A DNA stretch of 64,000 nucleotides from Bacteroidota bacterium (GTDB lineage Bacteria; Bacteroidota; Bacteroidia; M30B66): positions 1-64,000 of the forward strand of contig JAIXYK010000054.1 in assembly GCA_027490225.1 (NCBI GenBank). Reading direction: 5' to 3'. Position 1 is the stretch's first letter; every line of letters begins with the position of its first letter. This document shows, piece by piece, positions 46,382 to 55,478 of the stretch. Under the pieces are notes generated by a model, which saw nothing but the letters and a program-made list of their open reading frames with translations, was not told the origin of the DNA and made no database searches. A program made the translations under genes and the position numbers.

Positions 46382-46459
46382 AATGACTAAAGTTTTAAAA
46401 TGAATAAAATAGAGTAGCAGCAATGATGATGTTTTGTAACTACTCAAAAAATAAAAACT

Positions 46460-46846
46460 TTAGCAGTTTTTTGGTGGTTGCCAAATACTGGATAAATAAC
46501 TTGAACTCAAATAGCAGTCTTCCAGAGAAGAAAAACTGATTATGCTTTCAGAGAATTCTTTTAATACAAGATTTGATAAAGTAGGAGGGACGTTTGCTGC
46601 GATAAAAGTTGTAGCACAGCCATCATGTGACTTAAAAGGAAGTTGCATATCTTTTTCATGGTCTGCATCCTTTTTAGTTTCACCAGAATAATGAATATTT
46701 AAAAAATCTAAAAAAGTTAGTTCACTATTTTTTTTCTTATGTTCCCCGAAATGTTCTATTAATAAAGGTAGTTTTGACAATTGATGCAACTCTGTGGTTG
46801 AAATCAAATAGATCGATAAGAATAATATGGAAACAAGCTTTTTCAA
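46460..46846 (-). CDS. Small exported protein at the head of the RND operon
   Basis: A 128-residue protein with a signal-like N-terminus (MKKLVSILFLSIYLISTTEL). A charged, histidine-containing middle (LIEHFGEHKKKNSELTFLDF, HYSGETKKDADHEKDM) could bind metal. The C-terminus ends SIWQPPKNC. I recall small proteins with a similar IWQPPK end before CusA-type pumps in other Bacteroidota, but cannot verify that here. The frame opens with a TTG at 46846, 5 nt after a TAnnTTTG box. No alternative ATG keeps the signal peptide. Confidence 0.72.
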   Translation of the reverse strand: MKKLVSILFLSIYLISTTELHQLSKLPLLIEHFGEHKKKNSELTFLDFLNIHYSGETKKDADHEKDMQLPFKSHDGCATTFIAANVPPTLSNLVLKEFSESIISFSSLEDCYLSSSYLSSIWQPPKNC

Positions 46847-46851
46847 TGCAT

Positions 46852-46859
46852 CAAATTTA
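46852..46859 (-). promoter_or_regulatory. TAnnTTTG box (TAAATTTG) of the RND operon
   Basis: TAAATTTG on the minus strand is followed after 5 nt (ATGCA) by the TTG start of the first operon gene. It implies a very short or absent leader. No good -33 element is visible. Confidence 0.4.
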
Positions 46860-46891
46860 CGATAAATTTGAATTTAATTATTGATTAAAAT

Positions 46892-49800
46892 TTAATCTTC
46901 TCTTAAAAGCGTTACTGGTCCTTCAATTTTTTGTCCTTGTCCTTCAAATAAGAAAAAGTAGGTGCCATCGGGCATTTCGGCTCCATTTTCATTTGTTCCA
47001 TTCCAACATCCATTATCACTTTCTACACTTTCAAAAATGGGTTTTCCCCAGCGGTCATAAATTCTTAATGTGCTACACTTTAAGAAATTCTTATCGTCGG
47101 GTGCCGGCAAATCTTGTAGCGCGGGACTAAAACAATCATTTTTTCCATCCCCATTTGGACTAAACGCGTTAGATTTATTGATTGTAAAATACTCTGTCAA
47201 ACTTTTTAATGGAAATGATTTACTCAATGTATCTCTACAAATTTGATTTTCAACAATAAGAGTGATATTAACAGAATCTCCATATTGATAAATTACAAAA
47301 GGATTGTTTACTTGTTCTCCAACTCCTTTTCCAAATTCCCAGGTGTTAATTTGTGAAAGCTCACTTTTATTAGTGATAGAAACTTTTACATCGGTGCAAC
47401 TTGCTATCATTTCAGCATCGAAATCTGCTAAAGGAGCTCCTTCAGGAATTGTAACCAAAAGCGAATCTCTGCCTGGACATCCATTGGAAGTATCTTTGGG
47501 AATGCGCAACAACGTAAACCAAGTACTTTCATCAATACTCGCTAGAGGTTGTGAAATATTATGTGCATTTAAAAAATCTTCTGGTGACCATTGGTAATTG
47601 TACAACGCTGAATCACCTAAATTTCCAATAGAAACTGTTTGTCCCTTGCAAATATTTAAATCAGGTCCAGCATCAACTTGGTCTAGACGCACGTCAATAA
47701 ATTGTTCAATAGTATCTGCACAACTTCCTAAAGATAAGTAAAGTACATAGTTTGTAGCTAATGGAGGAGTTGCAGTTGGTCTTTGGGCATTCGGTTCATC
47801 TAAACCAATTGTTGGGTTCCACAATACTTCATAATATGGATCCACTGGAAATGGTGGCCCAATTTCAACACCAGTTAAATAACAAACACTCAATGAATCA
47901 AAAACATCTCTGGTTGAATTCACAACTCTAACCTGCTTTGTAAATGTGTCAACCACGTTACAGCTTGTTGGATTTTGAGCAATTAACTGAATAGTGTATA
48001 AACCAGCCTGATTAAAAGTTTGACTTGTATTTTCGTTGGTTGAAAAAGTGCTTCCGTTGATTTTCCATTCATAACTCGTGGCATTTGAGCTAGTGTTAGT
48101 AAAATCAACAGTATAAGGTGCACATCCAATAGGAGGAGAAGTAAAACTGGCTACTGTTGCTGGCAATTGAAAATCGAATTTAAATATAGCATTGTTGCAT
48201 CCACTAATTGAACCATTGGTATTAGACCAAACGCCCGGTGTTGTTGGGAAATCATCTCTTCCTCCACAACCTGCGCAAACAGATTGATATATTACGCCAC
48301 GTTTATCAAATCTGCTCGTTCCTCCATCAACGTGTTCTGAACTTGTTGCTCCACCAAAAAATGTTGCATAAACTAAACTTCTGTCAGGTTCATTTAACAC
48401 CATCAAATAGAAATCATTGTTATCTGTTGTTTGCTGAAAAGCGTCAGGAGTAACTGTCATTCCGGTTGTTCCTCCAAATGCAGCACCATCAGGACCGGCA
48501 TTTGAAGAACCTCCCCAGCCAGCCATAAATACTTGACCACAGATATCAACTGTAAATGCACTTGGGCTGATGTTAGGCTTTGGTGAACCGTTTCCAAAAC
48601 AAGTTGACCAAATTCTCTGACTCAAGTTATTCGAAAATTTTGAAACAAACTGCTTCCCATTATTTTCAGTAAAAGCAAAGTTACTTTGATAAAAATTTCC
48701 TCCTTTTTCTGTTTGACCATATACATAAACTTCACCCGCTCTGTTAGTTGCAACAAAATATGATTGGTCGTAGCTTTCTGCTCCATAATATGTAGAACCC
48801 AATAATTGTTGACCATTTGGGGAGATTCCTGTTACAAATCCATCGCATTGTCCACCACCATTTATTGCTTGATAGGCAGGTTGAATAATTGGGAAGTTTG
48901 TAGAAACAGTTGCTCCACTAACAAATACATTTCCAGCAGGATCCAGTGTAAGTGAACAAATTCCATCAGCCCCGCTTCCTCCTAAATAAGAGCCCCAAAA
49001 AAGTGTGCTTAAATTAGCATTCATTTTTACCACAATTCCATCTTGAGAACCTCCTGCATAAGAAGATTGAAAGGCATTTCCAGGAACTTGAAAATTTTCG
49101 GAAGCTGTGCTACAACCAACGTATACATTATTTTGGTTGTCTATGATTATTGCACCACGCGCTTCATCAGCATAATTATATTTTAGGTTCGAAGAAAGAA
49201 TCAAACCATCGTTTTTTGAACCGCCGAGTAGGGTGGAAGCCAATAAATTATTTCCGTTTTCTGCGAGTCTTGCAATAAAAATATCAGTTCCATTGGGAAA
49301 GGATATTCCATTTCTTAAAATTGAAACTTGGTCTCCACCATTAAATGTTCTATTATATGCTGTTGAAGTTGTAGGGAAATCTGAAGAGCCAGTAGTTCCA
49401 AATATAAATAATTCATTGTTAGAGCTTACTACCAGACTTTGAGGAACCTCATTTCCTGTTCCACCAATGTAGGTAGCCCACATTTTTTGTCCTGTTGGAG
49501 AATATTTTATTATTCCAATATCATTAGGTCGTGAACCCGTTCCTCCATTAAATGTTGTTTGATATGCACCTAAAGTAACAGGATAGCCAACTCCGAAAGA
49601 GATTCCGGCAGAATATGAATTTCCAGCATTGTCATATGTTGCAGTAAAGCCCCAGTTGTCAGCACTGGAACCTGAAAAACTACCGAAAACAAGCAATGGA
49701 TCTATGATGAGCGGTTGTTGCTTATCGTAATTTCCAATTTTAAAACCGTAAATGCCATTAACTTCTGTAAAAGCGCACTTTATAAATGTTTTTATCCCGT

Positions 49801-50407
49801 CAATTTCCTGGTATGCAATCGGTTCTTCTTCTACAATTTCTCCAAGAGTTGTTTTTATTACCAATTTTCCTTTTACTATTGAAATATCATCAACTCCATT
49901 GTATTTCCAGTGAATTTTATCTGGGTCACCATTTGGATTTACTATGAAGTCATACTTCAAATTTTTAGAAGTAGAATATACTTTCCAATTAATTTTTGGA
50001 TAAACCTCTTTCAATTCTACTTGCCCAAATGAAGCTACATTTTTTGCCCAATCTGAAGCATTTTTTCCTATGTAGTAATTTGAGTAAGCAGCTATTTTTT
50101 CACTTTTTTCAATTTTGCAACTTTTATTTGCATTCAAAAGTTCCATTTGAAAAGCATGGCCTTTTAGGACTTGTTCTTCATGCAACTCATGTTTTCCATG
50201 ATAATGACCTTCGGCATCGGAACTGCTGAAATGCCAGGTAAACTTATCATTTTCAATGAATAATGCACCTCCGGGAACTTCAGCTTTAAAAGAAACTTGC
50301 TTAGGTAATTGTCCTTTATTTTCTTCAAATCTAACTAAAGGCTGAGCATTCATGCTAGCAATAGTTATAATGAAGAATATCAAAAATAATTGTAAAAATT
50401 TACTCAT
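46892..50407 (-). CDS. Secreted SBBP-repeat protein with PKD and T9SS type B (CHU_C) domains
   Basis: A 1171-residue exported protein. The signal peptide ends near ASMNAQ (residue 22). The N-terminal region opens with RFEENKGQLPKQV, a hallmark of the 'ENKGQ' domain (about 25-240). Beta-propeller SBBP repeats follow (about 245-740: YIGGTGNEVPQSLVV, GTTGSSDFPTT, YLGGSGADGICSL). One PKD domain comes next (CAPYTVDFTNTSSNATSYEW), then further beta domains, and the end is CHU_C (NAFSPNGDGKNDCF, YDRWGKPIFES, MPDGTYFFLFEG). Architecture and sorting domain say T9SS cargo on the surface; no enzyme domain was seen. Confidence 0.9.
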   Translation of the reverse strand: MSKFLQLFLIFFIITIASMNAQPLVRFEENKGQLPKQVSFKAEVPGGALFIENDKFTWHFSSSDAEGHYHGKHELHEEQVLKGHAFQMELLNANKSCKIEKSEKIAAYSNYYIGKNASDWAKNVASFGQVELKEVYPKINWKVYSTSKNLKYDFIVNPNGDPDKIHWKYNGVDDISIVKGKLVIKTTLGEIVEEEPIAYQEIDGIKTFIKCAFTEVNGIYGFKIGNYDKQQPLIIDPLLVFGSFSGSSADNWGFTATYDNAGNSYSAGISFGVGYPVTLGAYQTTFNGGTGSRPNDIGIIKYSPTGQKMWATYIGGTGNEVPQSLVVSSNNELFIFGTTGSSDFPTTSTAYNRTFNGGDQVSILRNGISFPNGTDIFIARLAENGNNLLASTLLGGSKNDGLILSSNLKYNYADEARGAIIIDNQNNVYVGCSTASENFQVPGNAFQSSYAGGSQDGIVVKMNANLSTLFWGSYLGGSGADGICSLTLDPAGNVFVSGATVSTNFPIIQPAYQAINGGGQCDGFVTGISPNGQQLLGSTYYGAESYDQSYFVATNRAGEVYVYGQTEKGGNFYQSNFAFTENNGKQFVSKFSNNLSQRIWSTCFGNGSPKPNISPSAFTVDICGQVFMAGWGGSSNAGPDGAAFGGTTGMTVTPDAFQQTTDNNDFYLMVLNEPDRSLVYATFFGGATSSEHVDGGTSRFDKRGVIYQSVCAGCGGRDDFPTTPGVWSNTNGSISGCNNAIFKFDFQLPATVASFTSPPIGCAPYTVDFTNTSSNATSYEWKINGSTFSTNENTSQTFNQAGLYTIQLIAQNPTSCNVVDTFTKQVRVVNSTRDVFDSLSVCYLTGVEIGPPFPVDPYYEVLWNPTIGLDEPNAQRPTATPPLATNYVLYLSLGSCADTIEQFIDVRLDQVDAGPDLNICKGQTVSIGNLGDSALYNYQWSPEDFLNAHNISQPLASIDESTWFTLLRIPKDTSNGCPGRDSLLVTIPEGAPLADFDAEMIASCTDVKVSITNKSELSQINTWEFGKGVGEQVNNPFVIYQYGDSVNITLIVENQICRDTLSKSFPLKSLTEYFTINKSNAFSPNGDGKNDCFSPALQDLPAPDDKNFLKCSTLRIYDRWGKPIFESVESDNGCWNGTNENGAEMPDGTYFFLFEGQGQKIEGPVTLLRED

Positions 50408-50422
50408 TCAGTGCTGGTTTTC

Positions 50423-50435
50423 GGTAAAATTTACC
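50423..50435. promoter_or_regulatory. Perfect palindrome upstream of the SBBP-repeat gene
   Basis: GGTAAAATTTACC is a perfect 6-bp inverted repeat with one central base, 15 bp before the ATG of the leftward gene. It may be an operator. Confidence 0.35.
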
Positions 50436-50461
50436 TTGACACAGACCTATACGTAAACATT

Positions 50462-51571
50462 TTATTTTTGGTTATCTAGAACTACAGATTTATAAATTGG
50501 AGATTGTCCTTCAGGTGAAATCTGCAAAAAGTAAATTCCGTTTGTCAGATTTAATGCAGTTAAAGGTATAAATTCTATGTTTTCTCCCGCGTTTGCTTTT
50601 TTCCTATTCAAATCAAACACTTTTTTACCCATCGCATCAAATAATTGATATCTAATATCTGACGACTTAGTTAGATGTGAGTTTACAATTATAATCTCAG
50701 ATGCGGGATTTGGATAAAGTAATACAGAAGATTCATTTATTACATCAATGCTGTTTGGCTCAGTTACAGGAGGTCTGTCGCGATAAACAACCCTTGTAAT
50801 TATTTCAGCACCAAATAACTCTGTGGCTGTAATTTCTAATAAAGGCCAACCATAATTTGGTGCAACCCATTTATAACGCACCTCAGTTTGTGCAGGAACG
50901 TCAAATCCAAATCCCAGGGTGTCAATGGCAATTGTATCGTTAGAAACCAAAACAGAACGCAATCTTAAAGTTTCAAATTCACCAAAAGGAGTTTTTAGTA
51001 ATCCATATCCATCTACTTCATTGCTTCGTGTAGCTTCTCTGCCATAATATCCAAGACTTGGAATGCTAATTTCATAAGAATATACGCTAGAATTGGCACT
51101 ACTTGAAGTCATAGGTAATGGAAATAACACATCAGAAGACGAATAAGGAATAGGAACGGGAAATCCGCTTATACTTGCTCCAAAACCCTTTTGTGAAAAC
51201 GAACTGCCATTTACCTTGTAAAAATTGTAAACATCACTAATACTAATTCCTTGTATTGCTGGTAGTTGAAAAGCAGAATTGTCCAATCTTCCCATATCGC
51301 ATGATGCTCCAAACGGCCCAAAAGCGAAAATATAAGTGAATGGTGTTGAAGTAATGGGCAAAAATTCATCAATGTATTGAGAAGAACTCGTTAAACTGGT
51401 AAAATCCCAGACTTGATTCTGACCTCCATTTCCCGGTTGAATCATAACAGCGTTTGCCGCAACACTATACCTGATTGTATCACCTGCAGAGGGCATATCT
51501 GATTGATTAACTGTTACTTGTCCAATTAATTTTATACTGAACAGTGAAAGAATGAGTGCAAAATACTTCAT
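50462..51571 (-). CDS. Secreted protein with T9SS type A sorting domain
   Basis: A 369-residue exported protein. The signal peptide ends near SIKLIGQ (residue 18). The main region (about 20-270) is beta-rich with no family I recognise (GDTIRYSV, GGQNQVWDFTSL, DGYGLLKTPFGEFETLRLRS). This pattern of describing a measured 'W-D-F' opening recurs in uncharacterised Bacteroidota cargo. The C-terminal ~80 residues are a type A sorting domain (LLYPNPASEIIIVNS, LFDAMGKKVFDL, LTNGIYFLQIS). It is separated from the SBBP gene by 54 bp and from the SPFH gene by 17 bp, all leftward. Confidence 0.85.
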   Translation of the reverse strand: MKYFALILSLFSIKLIGQVTVNQSDMPSAGDTIRYSVAANAVMIQPGNGGQNQVWDFTSLTSSSQYIDEFLPITSTPFTYIFAFGPFGASCDMGRLDNSAFQLPAIQGISISDVYNFYKVNGSSFSQKGFGASISGFPVPIPYSSSDVLFPLPMTSSSANSSVYSYEISIPSLGYYGREATRSNEVDGYGLLKTPFGEFETLRLRSVLVSNDTIAIDTLGFGFDVPAQTEVRYKWVAPNYGWPLLEITATELFGAEIITRVVYRDRPPVTEPNSIDVINESSVLLYPNPASEIIIVNSHLTKSSDIRYQLFDAMGKKVFDLNRKKANAGENIEFIPLTALNLTNGIYFLQISPEGQSPIYKSVVLDNQK

Positions 51572-51588
51572 TGGGATGGTTTAATTAA

Positions 51589-52521
51589 TTATTTACTTAA
51601 TTTATTAGGTTCTGAGTTTACAATATGCATTAACTGTCTAAAGTTCTTCTCCATTCCATCTGGCGAACCATCTAGGAAAATAGCGTTCCCTTTTCCGTTT
51701 TCAGCAAAATGCTTAATGGCTTCGGTCCACATGGTAAAAAGTATTACAGATGTATCCATATCTGCGCTTTGCATTTCTTTCGCGGCTTGTGTCATACCTT
51801 TAGCTACCTCTTCTCTGAACAATGCAACACCTTGCCCTCTTAATTGAGCAGCTTGACGTTCGGCTTCTGCAGCAATTTTTATTGCATTTCCTTCAGCTTC
51901 AGCAGCCTTAGTTTTAGTAATCAACAATGCTTGACCTTCATTTTCTGCTGCAGCTTTTAAATTATTCGAAGCAACAACTTGCGACATTGATTTTAATATA
52001 ACATCATCGAAAGTTATGTCGTTTATCTGTAAGTCAATTAAATGATACCCCCAACTTTCCAATGTTTGGTCAATTTGCTCCTTTACATCTTCTACAATAT
52101 CTCTTCTCAAAGAAAGCACTTCACTCTGTTTCTTGGAAGCTACAAATGCACGAATAGAACCTTCTACAGTTCTAACAAGAGCTTGCATTAGATTTTTTTC
52201 ATCAATAAACTTAAAAGCTACATTTTTTACAGTTTCTTCATCAGGATTAACTACAGCAAATAAAAGCATCGCCTTGAAATATACATTTGCTTGATCAATT
52301 GTAACAGCCTGAAATTCTAATTCAACTGACCTATTTTGAATAGAGATTCTTTTATAAATCAACTCTATAAACGGAACTTTGAAATTTAGACCAGGCTTAA
52401 GCATTCTATTGTATTTCCCGAAAATGGTAGTTACTGCTATTGTTCCTTGTTGCACCGTCGCAAAAGAAGTAAATAACAAAAGAAATATTAAGACAATAAA
52501 GATAATTGTAAGTATTGGCAT
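51589..52521 (-). CDS. SPFH/band 7 (stomatin-like) membrane protein
   Basis: A 310-residue protein with one N-terminal membrane hairpin (about 3-22) followed by the SPFH domain (about 25-180: TIFGKYNRMLKPGLNFKVPF, RNRSVELEF-type strand, LRRDIVEDVKEQIDQTLESW). A long alanine/glutamate coiled coil (AAENEGQALLITKTKAAEAE) completes it. The layout is that of paraslipin/QmcA proteins, which build ring-like membrane microdomains and often act with NfeD or proteases. No nfeD gene is next to it. It is divergent from the histidine kinase. Confidence 0.9.
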   Translation of the reverse strand: MPILTIIFIVLIFLLLFTSFATVQQGTIAVTTIFGKYNRMLKPGLNFKVPFIELIYKRISIQNRSVELEFQAVTIDQANVYFKAMLLFAVVNPDEETVKNVAFKFIDEKNLMQALVRTVEGSIRAFVASKKQSEVLSLRRDIVEDVKEQIDQTLESWGYHLIDLQINDITFDDVILKSMSQVVASNNLKAAAENEGQALLITKTKAAEAEGNAIKIAAEAERQAAQLRGQGVALFREEVAKGMTQAAKEMQSADMDTSVILFTMWTEAIKHFAENGKGNAIFLDGSPDGMEKNFRQLMHIVNSEPNKLSK

Positions 52522-52590
52522 AGGTTTAAAATTAGCGTACTAAACTACGGTTTTTTTATAAATATCTTTTTTTCTTCTAAAGTACATGTA

Positions 52591-52612
52591 AGATAATTAT
52601 TAATTATCTTTG
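52591..52612 (+). promoter_or_regulatory. 19-bp palindrome overlapping a candidate -7 box before the histidine kinase
   Basis: AGATAATTATTAATTATCT (52591-52609) is a perfect 9-bp inverted repeat around one base. TATCTTTG (52605-52612), a TAnnTTTG box, overlaps its right arm. This is a good place for a repressor. The leader to the ATG at 52705 would be about 90 nt. Confidence 0.5.
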
Positions 52613-52704
52613 AAGTTACGCTAAACGTTTAGTAACGATTTATTTAGAATTCTCGAATAATAAATAAATCAAACTCTTAAATGAAAAAGAGGTAATTTCT
52701 TTTT

Positions 52705-54513
52705 ATGCAACAAACATTTACTAAGAAAATATTAGATTTCTTGCTTATTAGAAAAGTACAAGAATCTATTGGGGAAGAAGATTTGGTTTCTATGCAAAGA
52801 TTCAATCTTTTTAGAACATTTTCTTTTACCTCATTTTTGATAGGCTTAGCTATTACTTACCAAATATTGGAAGTAATACAGGGCATTAATTTTCTTTCAA
52901 TAAGTCTTGTTTTCTTAACATTAGCTATCATAAGTAATTACTATTTTTTAAATTTTACAAAGAACTTTAAATTAGCTTATGTTGTATTAATAGCTAGTGT
53001 TTTCTTCATATTACATTTTGTAACCTATTATTCTGGAGGTATTCGAAACTCAGGAATGATTTACCTCGGTAGTTTCATATTAGCATCATTTATGCTATTG
53101 GGTAAAAAAGCTGGTAAAATAATTTCTGTTTTATCAGTAATCAACCTTTTCTTCTTTTATTTTTACTCAGTTACTTTTGGTCACGATGTAAGAAATGTTC
53201 TAGATGCTGACGAAACAGGAGAGATGCTGAATCTAGATTATTTGATAACCTACACTACTGGAACAGTTTTATTATATGCATTATCAAATAATTTGGAAAG
53301 TGCCAAAAATGTGATTATAGCAAATATTTTAGATTCTAAGATTTCTTTGCAAAAGAAAAATGATGAATTAGAAAAACTTTCTATTGTTGCTTCCAACACT
53401 GATAATTCTGTAATTATCATAGATAAATTTAATAAAATAGAATGGGTAAATGAGGCTTTTACGCAGCATACTGGATACAATTTTAATGAGGTATTAGGAA
53501 AAAATCCTGAAGACTTTATGTATGGTCCATTAACAAATAAGGAAACTGTTGAAAACCTAAAAGAAAAAGTAAAACAAGGAAATTCATTTTCGGGAGAGAT
53601 ATTAAAATACCACAAAATGGGGCATACATTTTGGCATCAACTTACTATAACGCCTATTTATGATAAAGAAGGAACTGTTACACGATATGTAAGAGTAGGT
53701 AGTGAGATTACTGAAAGAAAACTTGCAGAGGTTCGAATGGCTGAGTATTATAAATATTTAGAGAAAGCAAATAAAGAACTAGACAAGTTTGCTTATGTGG
53801 TTTCTCACGATTTAAAAGCACCGCTAAGAGCTATTAGTAACCTTACAATTTGGATTGAAGAAGATATTGGTGATAAATTTACTGAAGATACCAAATCTCA
53901 TTTTAAAATGTTAAAAGGAAGAGTAGAAAGAATGGAAGGATTAATAAATGGTATACTTGATTATTCTCGGGCTGATAGGGTAAAATCGCCAAATGTTGAA
54001 ATATCTGTAGGTGAATTGATTTCAGAAATTGCAGAAATGGTAATATCTGACGATAAGGTGCAATTAAATATCAAAAATGCAATGCCTGTTATTTTTACAG
54101 AAAAAATGAAGCTTCAACAGGTTTTCTCTAATCTTATAACAAATGCGATAAAACATAACGATAAAGAAGTTCCTACAATTGATATTTACTGCAAGGAAGA
54201 TGGAGATAATTATATTTTTGAAGTAGTGGATAACGGACCAGGAATTGAACAACAATTTCATGATAAAATCTTCGTTATTTTTCAAACACTACAAGCAAGA
54301 GATACTTTCGAAAGCACTGGTGTTGGTTTAGCAATTGTTAAGAAAATTGTAGATGAAGTAGGAGGTAAAATTTGGGTAGAATCACAACTAAATATTGAAA
54401 CAAGATTTATATTTCAATGGCCTAAAAATAACATCAGCTCAATAAAACCATTTCAATTTTCAATGCAAAATTCTAATAGTAAAATTGAAAACAACATTTC
54501 TTCTGTAGCATGA
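52705..54513 (+). CDS. Membrane PAS-domain histidine kinase
   Basis: A 602-residue sensor kinase. Five or six N-terminal helices (about 40-195) form a membrane sensor without a large periplasmic domain. A PAS domain (about 225-340: IIIDKFNKIEWVNEAFTQHTG) is followed by a PAC-like ITERKLAE, HisKA with H368 in FAYVVSHDLKAPLRAI, and HATPase_c (N-box NLITNAIKHND, G1 DNGPGIE, G2 STGVGLAIVKKIVDEVGGKI). No receiver domain is in the protein and no response regulator gene is adjacent, so the partner is elsewhere. Its stop overlaps the next small gene by 4 nt. Confidence 0.92.
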   Translation: MQQTFTKKILDFLLIRKVQESIGEEDLVSMQRFNLFRTFSFTSFLIGLAITYQILEVIQGINFLSISLVFLTLAIISNYYFLNFTKNFKLAYVVLIASVFFILHFVTYYSGGIRNSGMIYLGSFILASFMLLGKKAGKIISVLSVINLFFFYFYSVTFGHDVRNVLDADETGEMLNLDYLITYTTGTVLLYALSNNLESAKNVIIANILDSKISLQKKNDELEKLSIVASNTDNSVIIIDKFNKIEWVNEAFTQHTGYNFNEVLGKNPEDFMYGPLTNKETVENLKEKVKQGNSFSGEILKYHKMGHTFWHQLTITPIYDKEGTVTRYVRVGSEITERKLAEVRMAEYYKYLEKANKELDKFAYVVSHDLKAPLRAISNLTIWIEEDIGDKFTEDTKSHFKMLKGRVERMEGLINGILDYSRADRVKSPNVEISVGELISEIAEMVISDDKVQLNIKNAMPVIFTEKMKLQQVFSNLITNAIKHNDKEVPTIDIYCKEDGDNYIFEVVDNGPGIEQQFHDKIFVIFQTLQARDTFESTGVGLAIVKKIVDEVGGKIWVESQLNIETRFIFQWPKNNISSIKPFQFSMQNSNSKIENNISSVA

Positions 54514-54704
54514 AAGATAAATTAAAACATATTTCATCGTATACTGAGCTTAGTTTTAAAAGCAATCATCCTTTTATCTTAAATGAAGGGAAATTAATAG
54601 AATCGAATGCTAATAATGAGCTTGAAAAAGATCAAAAAGAAGATTTAGAAAAACTGAATCAATTATTGCTTAGACTTAAAAAATTAAGCGATTCTCCTGA
54701 ATAA
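54510..54704 (+). CDS. Small acidic helical protein translationally coupled to the histidine kinase
   Basis: A 64-residue protein that I do not recognise. It starts in the kinase stop (ATGA), a strong sign that it is real and made with the kinase. The C-terminal half (NELEKDQKEDLEKLNQLLLR) is a charged heptad-like helix with leucines spaced for a coiled coil. It could be a kinase accessory or inhibitor; this is inference. It lacks a signal peptide. Confidence 0.6.
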   Translation: MKDKLKHISSYTELSFKSNHPFILNEGKLIESNANNELEKDQKEDLEKLNQLLLRLKKLSDSPE

Positions 54705-54792
54705 CTGTTTAAGGTTAGAAAAATCTAATTATAGATAAACACTACAAATTTTATTTTTATTCCTGCATTTCTCCGTATTTTAAACCATAAAA

Positions 54793-54823
54793 AAAGCGCG
54801 TAAACTTTAATTTTACGCGCTTT
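54793..54823 (-). terminator. Rho-independent terminator after tRNA-Ser
   Basis: A perfect 12-bp stem (AAAGCGCGTAAA with TTTACGCGCTTT; 54793-54804 and 54812-54823) has a 7-nt loop and on the minus strand is followed by a T run. It lies 21 bp beyond the tRNA 3' end. Confidence 0.85.
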
Positions 54824-54844
54824 GCTTTGCTATAGACTAGAATC

Positions 54845-54932
54845 TGGCGGAGAAAGAGGGATTCGAACCCCCGGTACCCTTCGGTACAACAGTTTTCAAG
54901 ACTGCCGCATTAAACCGCTCTGCCATTTCTCC
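54845..54932 (-). tRNA. tRNA-Ser(UGA)
   Basis: Minus-strand cloverleaf: acceptor GGAGAAA pairs with TTTCTCC, the D-arm is GCAGAGC-like, and the anticodon stem-loop has anticodon TGA at 54896-54898. A long variable arm (GTACC/GGTAC) identifies a class II tRNA of the Ser/Leu type. The T-arm is GGGGGTTCGAATCCC. Discriminator G and an encoded CCA (54845-54847) are present. Confidence 0.96.
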
Positions 54933-55478
54933 GAGGGCAAAATTAGTAATACCGTTGGTTCTACAAACAAAATTGTAAAAAATTCTTTAAATTATTATGC
55001 ACTGCGCTGAGACTAAGCAAGAATAAAATATTTTAGAGCAAATAAACTTCAATTTTTGGCAGTTTTTTACACCGTGAAAACGACTAAATTCTTTTTTTCT
55101 TTGCAAGTTTTACGATTTTTTCATTAATATATTAGCACTCAAACTTACAATTGATTCAGTTATGCATTGTTGATTATTATGTTTAAATAGAAACAATCTA
55201 CCTTTTGTTACGGAACTTTTGATCTTAAAAAAGTGTTTTAATTTAAAATTTTGATTTAATGAAACTGATATTTTATAAGTTAACTTCTAATTATATCGTT
55301 TTTTTTCTTTTGTTTTTGATATTACCTGTTCTTGTATTTATCACATATTCAAAAGGTTGTGTTTTATCTTATATTTACAAACGCATAAGTGTTGAAATTC
55401 TGCGTTTGTATTCAGTTAATACTCATTATGATTTATTAACTTTGTAAACTGCAATTAAAAGTTGTTTAATTATCTAGT
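54933..55478. other. 546-bp intergenic region between tRNA-Ser and the next T9SS cargo gene
   Basis: AT-rich. The left part should hold the tRNA promoter. A weak open frame of 62 codons at 55259-55447 has a hydrophobic N-terminus but overlaps the promoter of the next gene and was not accepted. Otherwise I see nothing. Confidence 0.5.
55415..55444 (+). promoter_or_regulatory. Promoter of the 55479 gene (TTTG-N18-TAACTTTG)
   Basis: TTTG at 55415-55418 and TAACTTTG at 55437-55444 are separated by 18 nt. This is the best full match to the Bacteroidota -33/-7 promoter in the window. The transcript should start near 55450, about 30 nt before the ATG. Confidence 0.65.

Noticed and set aside
54822-55010. 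Short frame across the tRNA-Ser gene
   Set aside because: It reads through the tRNA sequence and is a known type of false call.
55259-55447. Open frame of 62 codons with a hydrophobic N-terminus before the 55479 gene
   Set aside because: Its end overlaps the best promoter in the window, it has no partner or motif, and its composition is like non-coding DNA.
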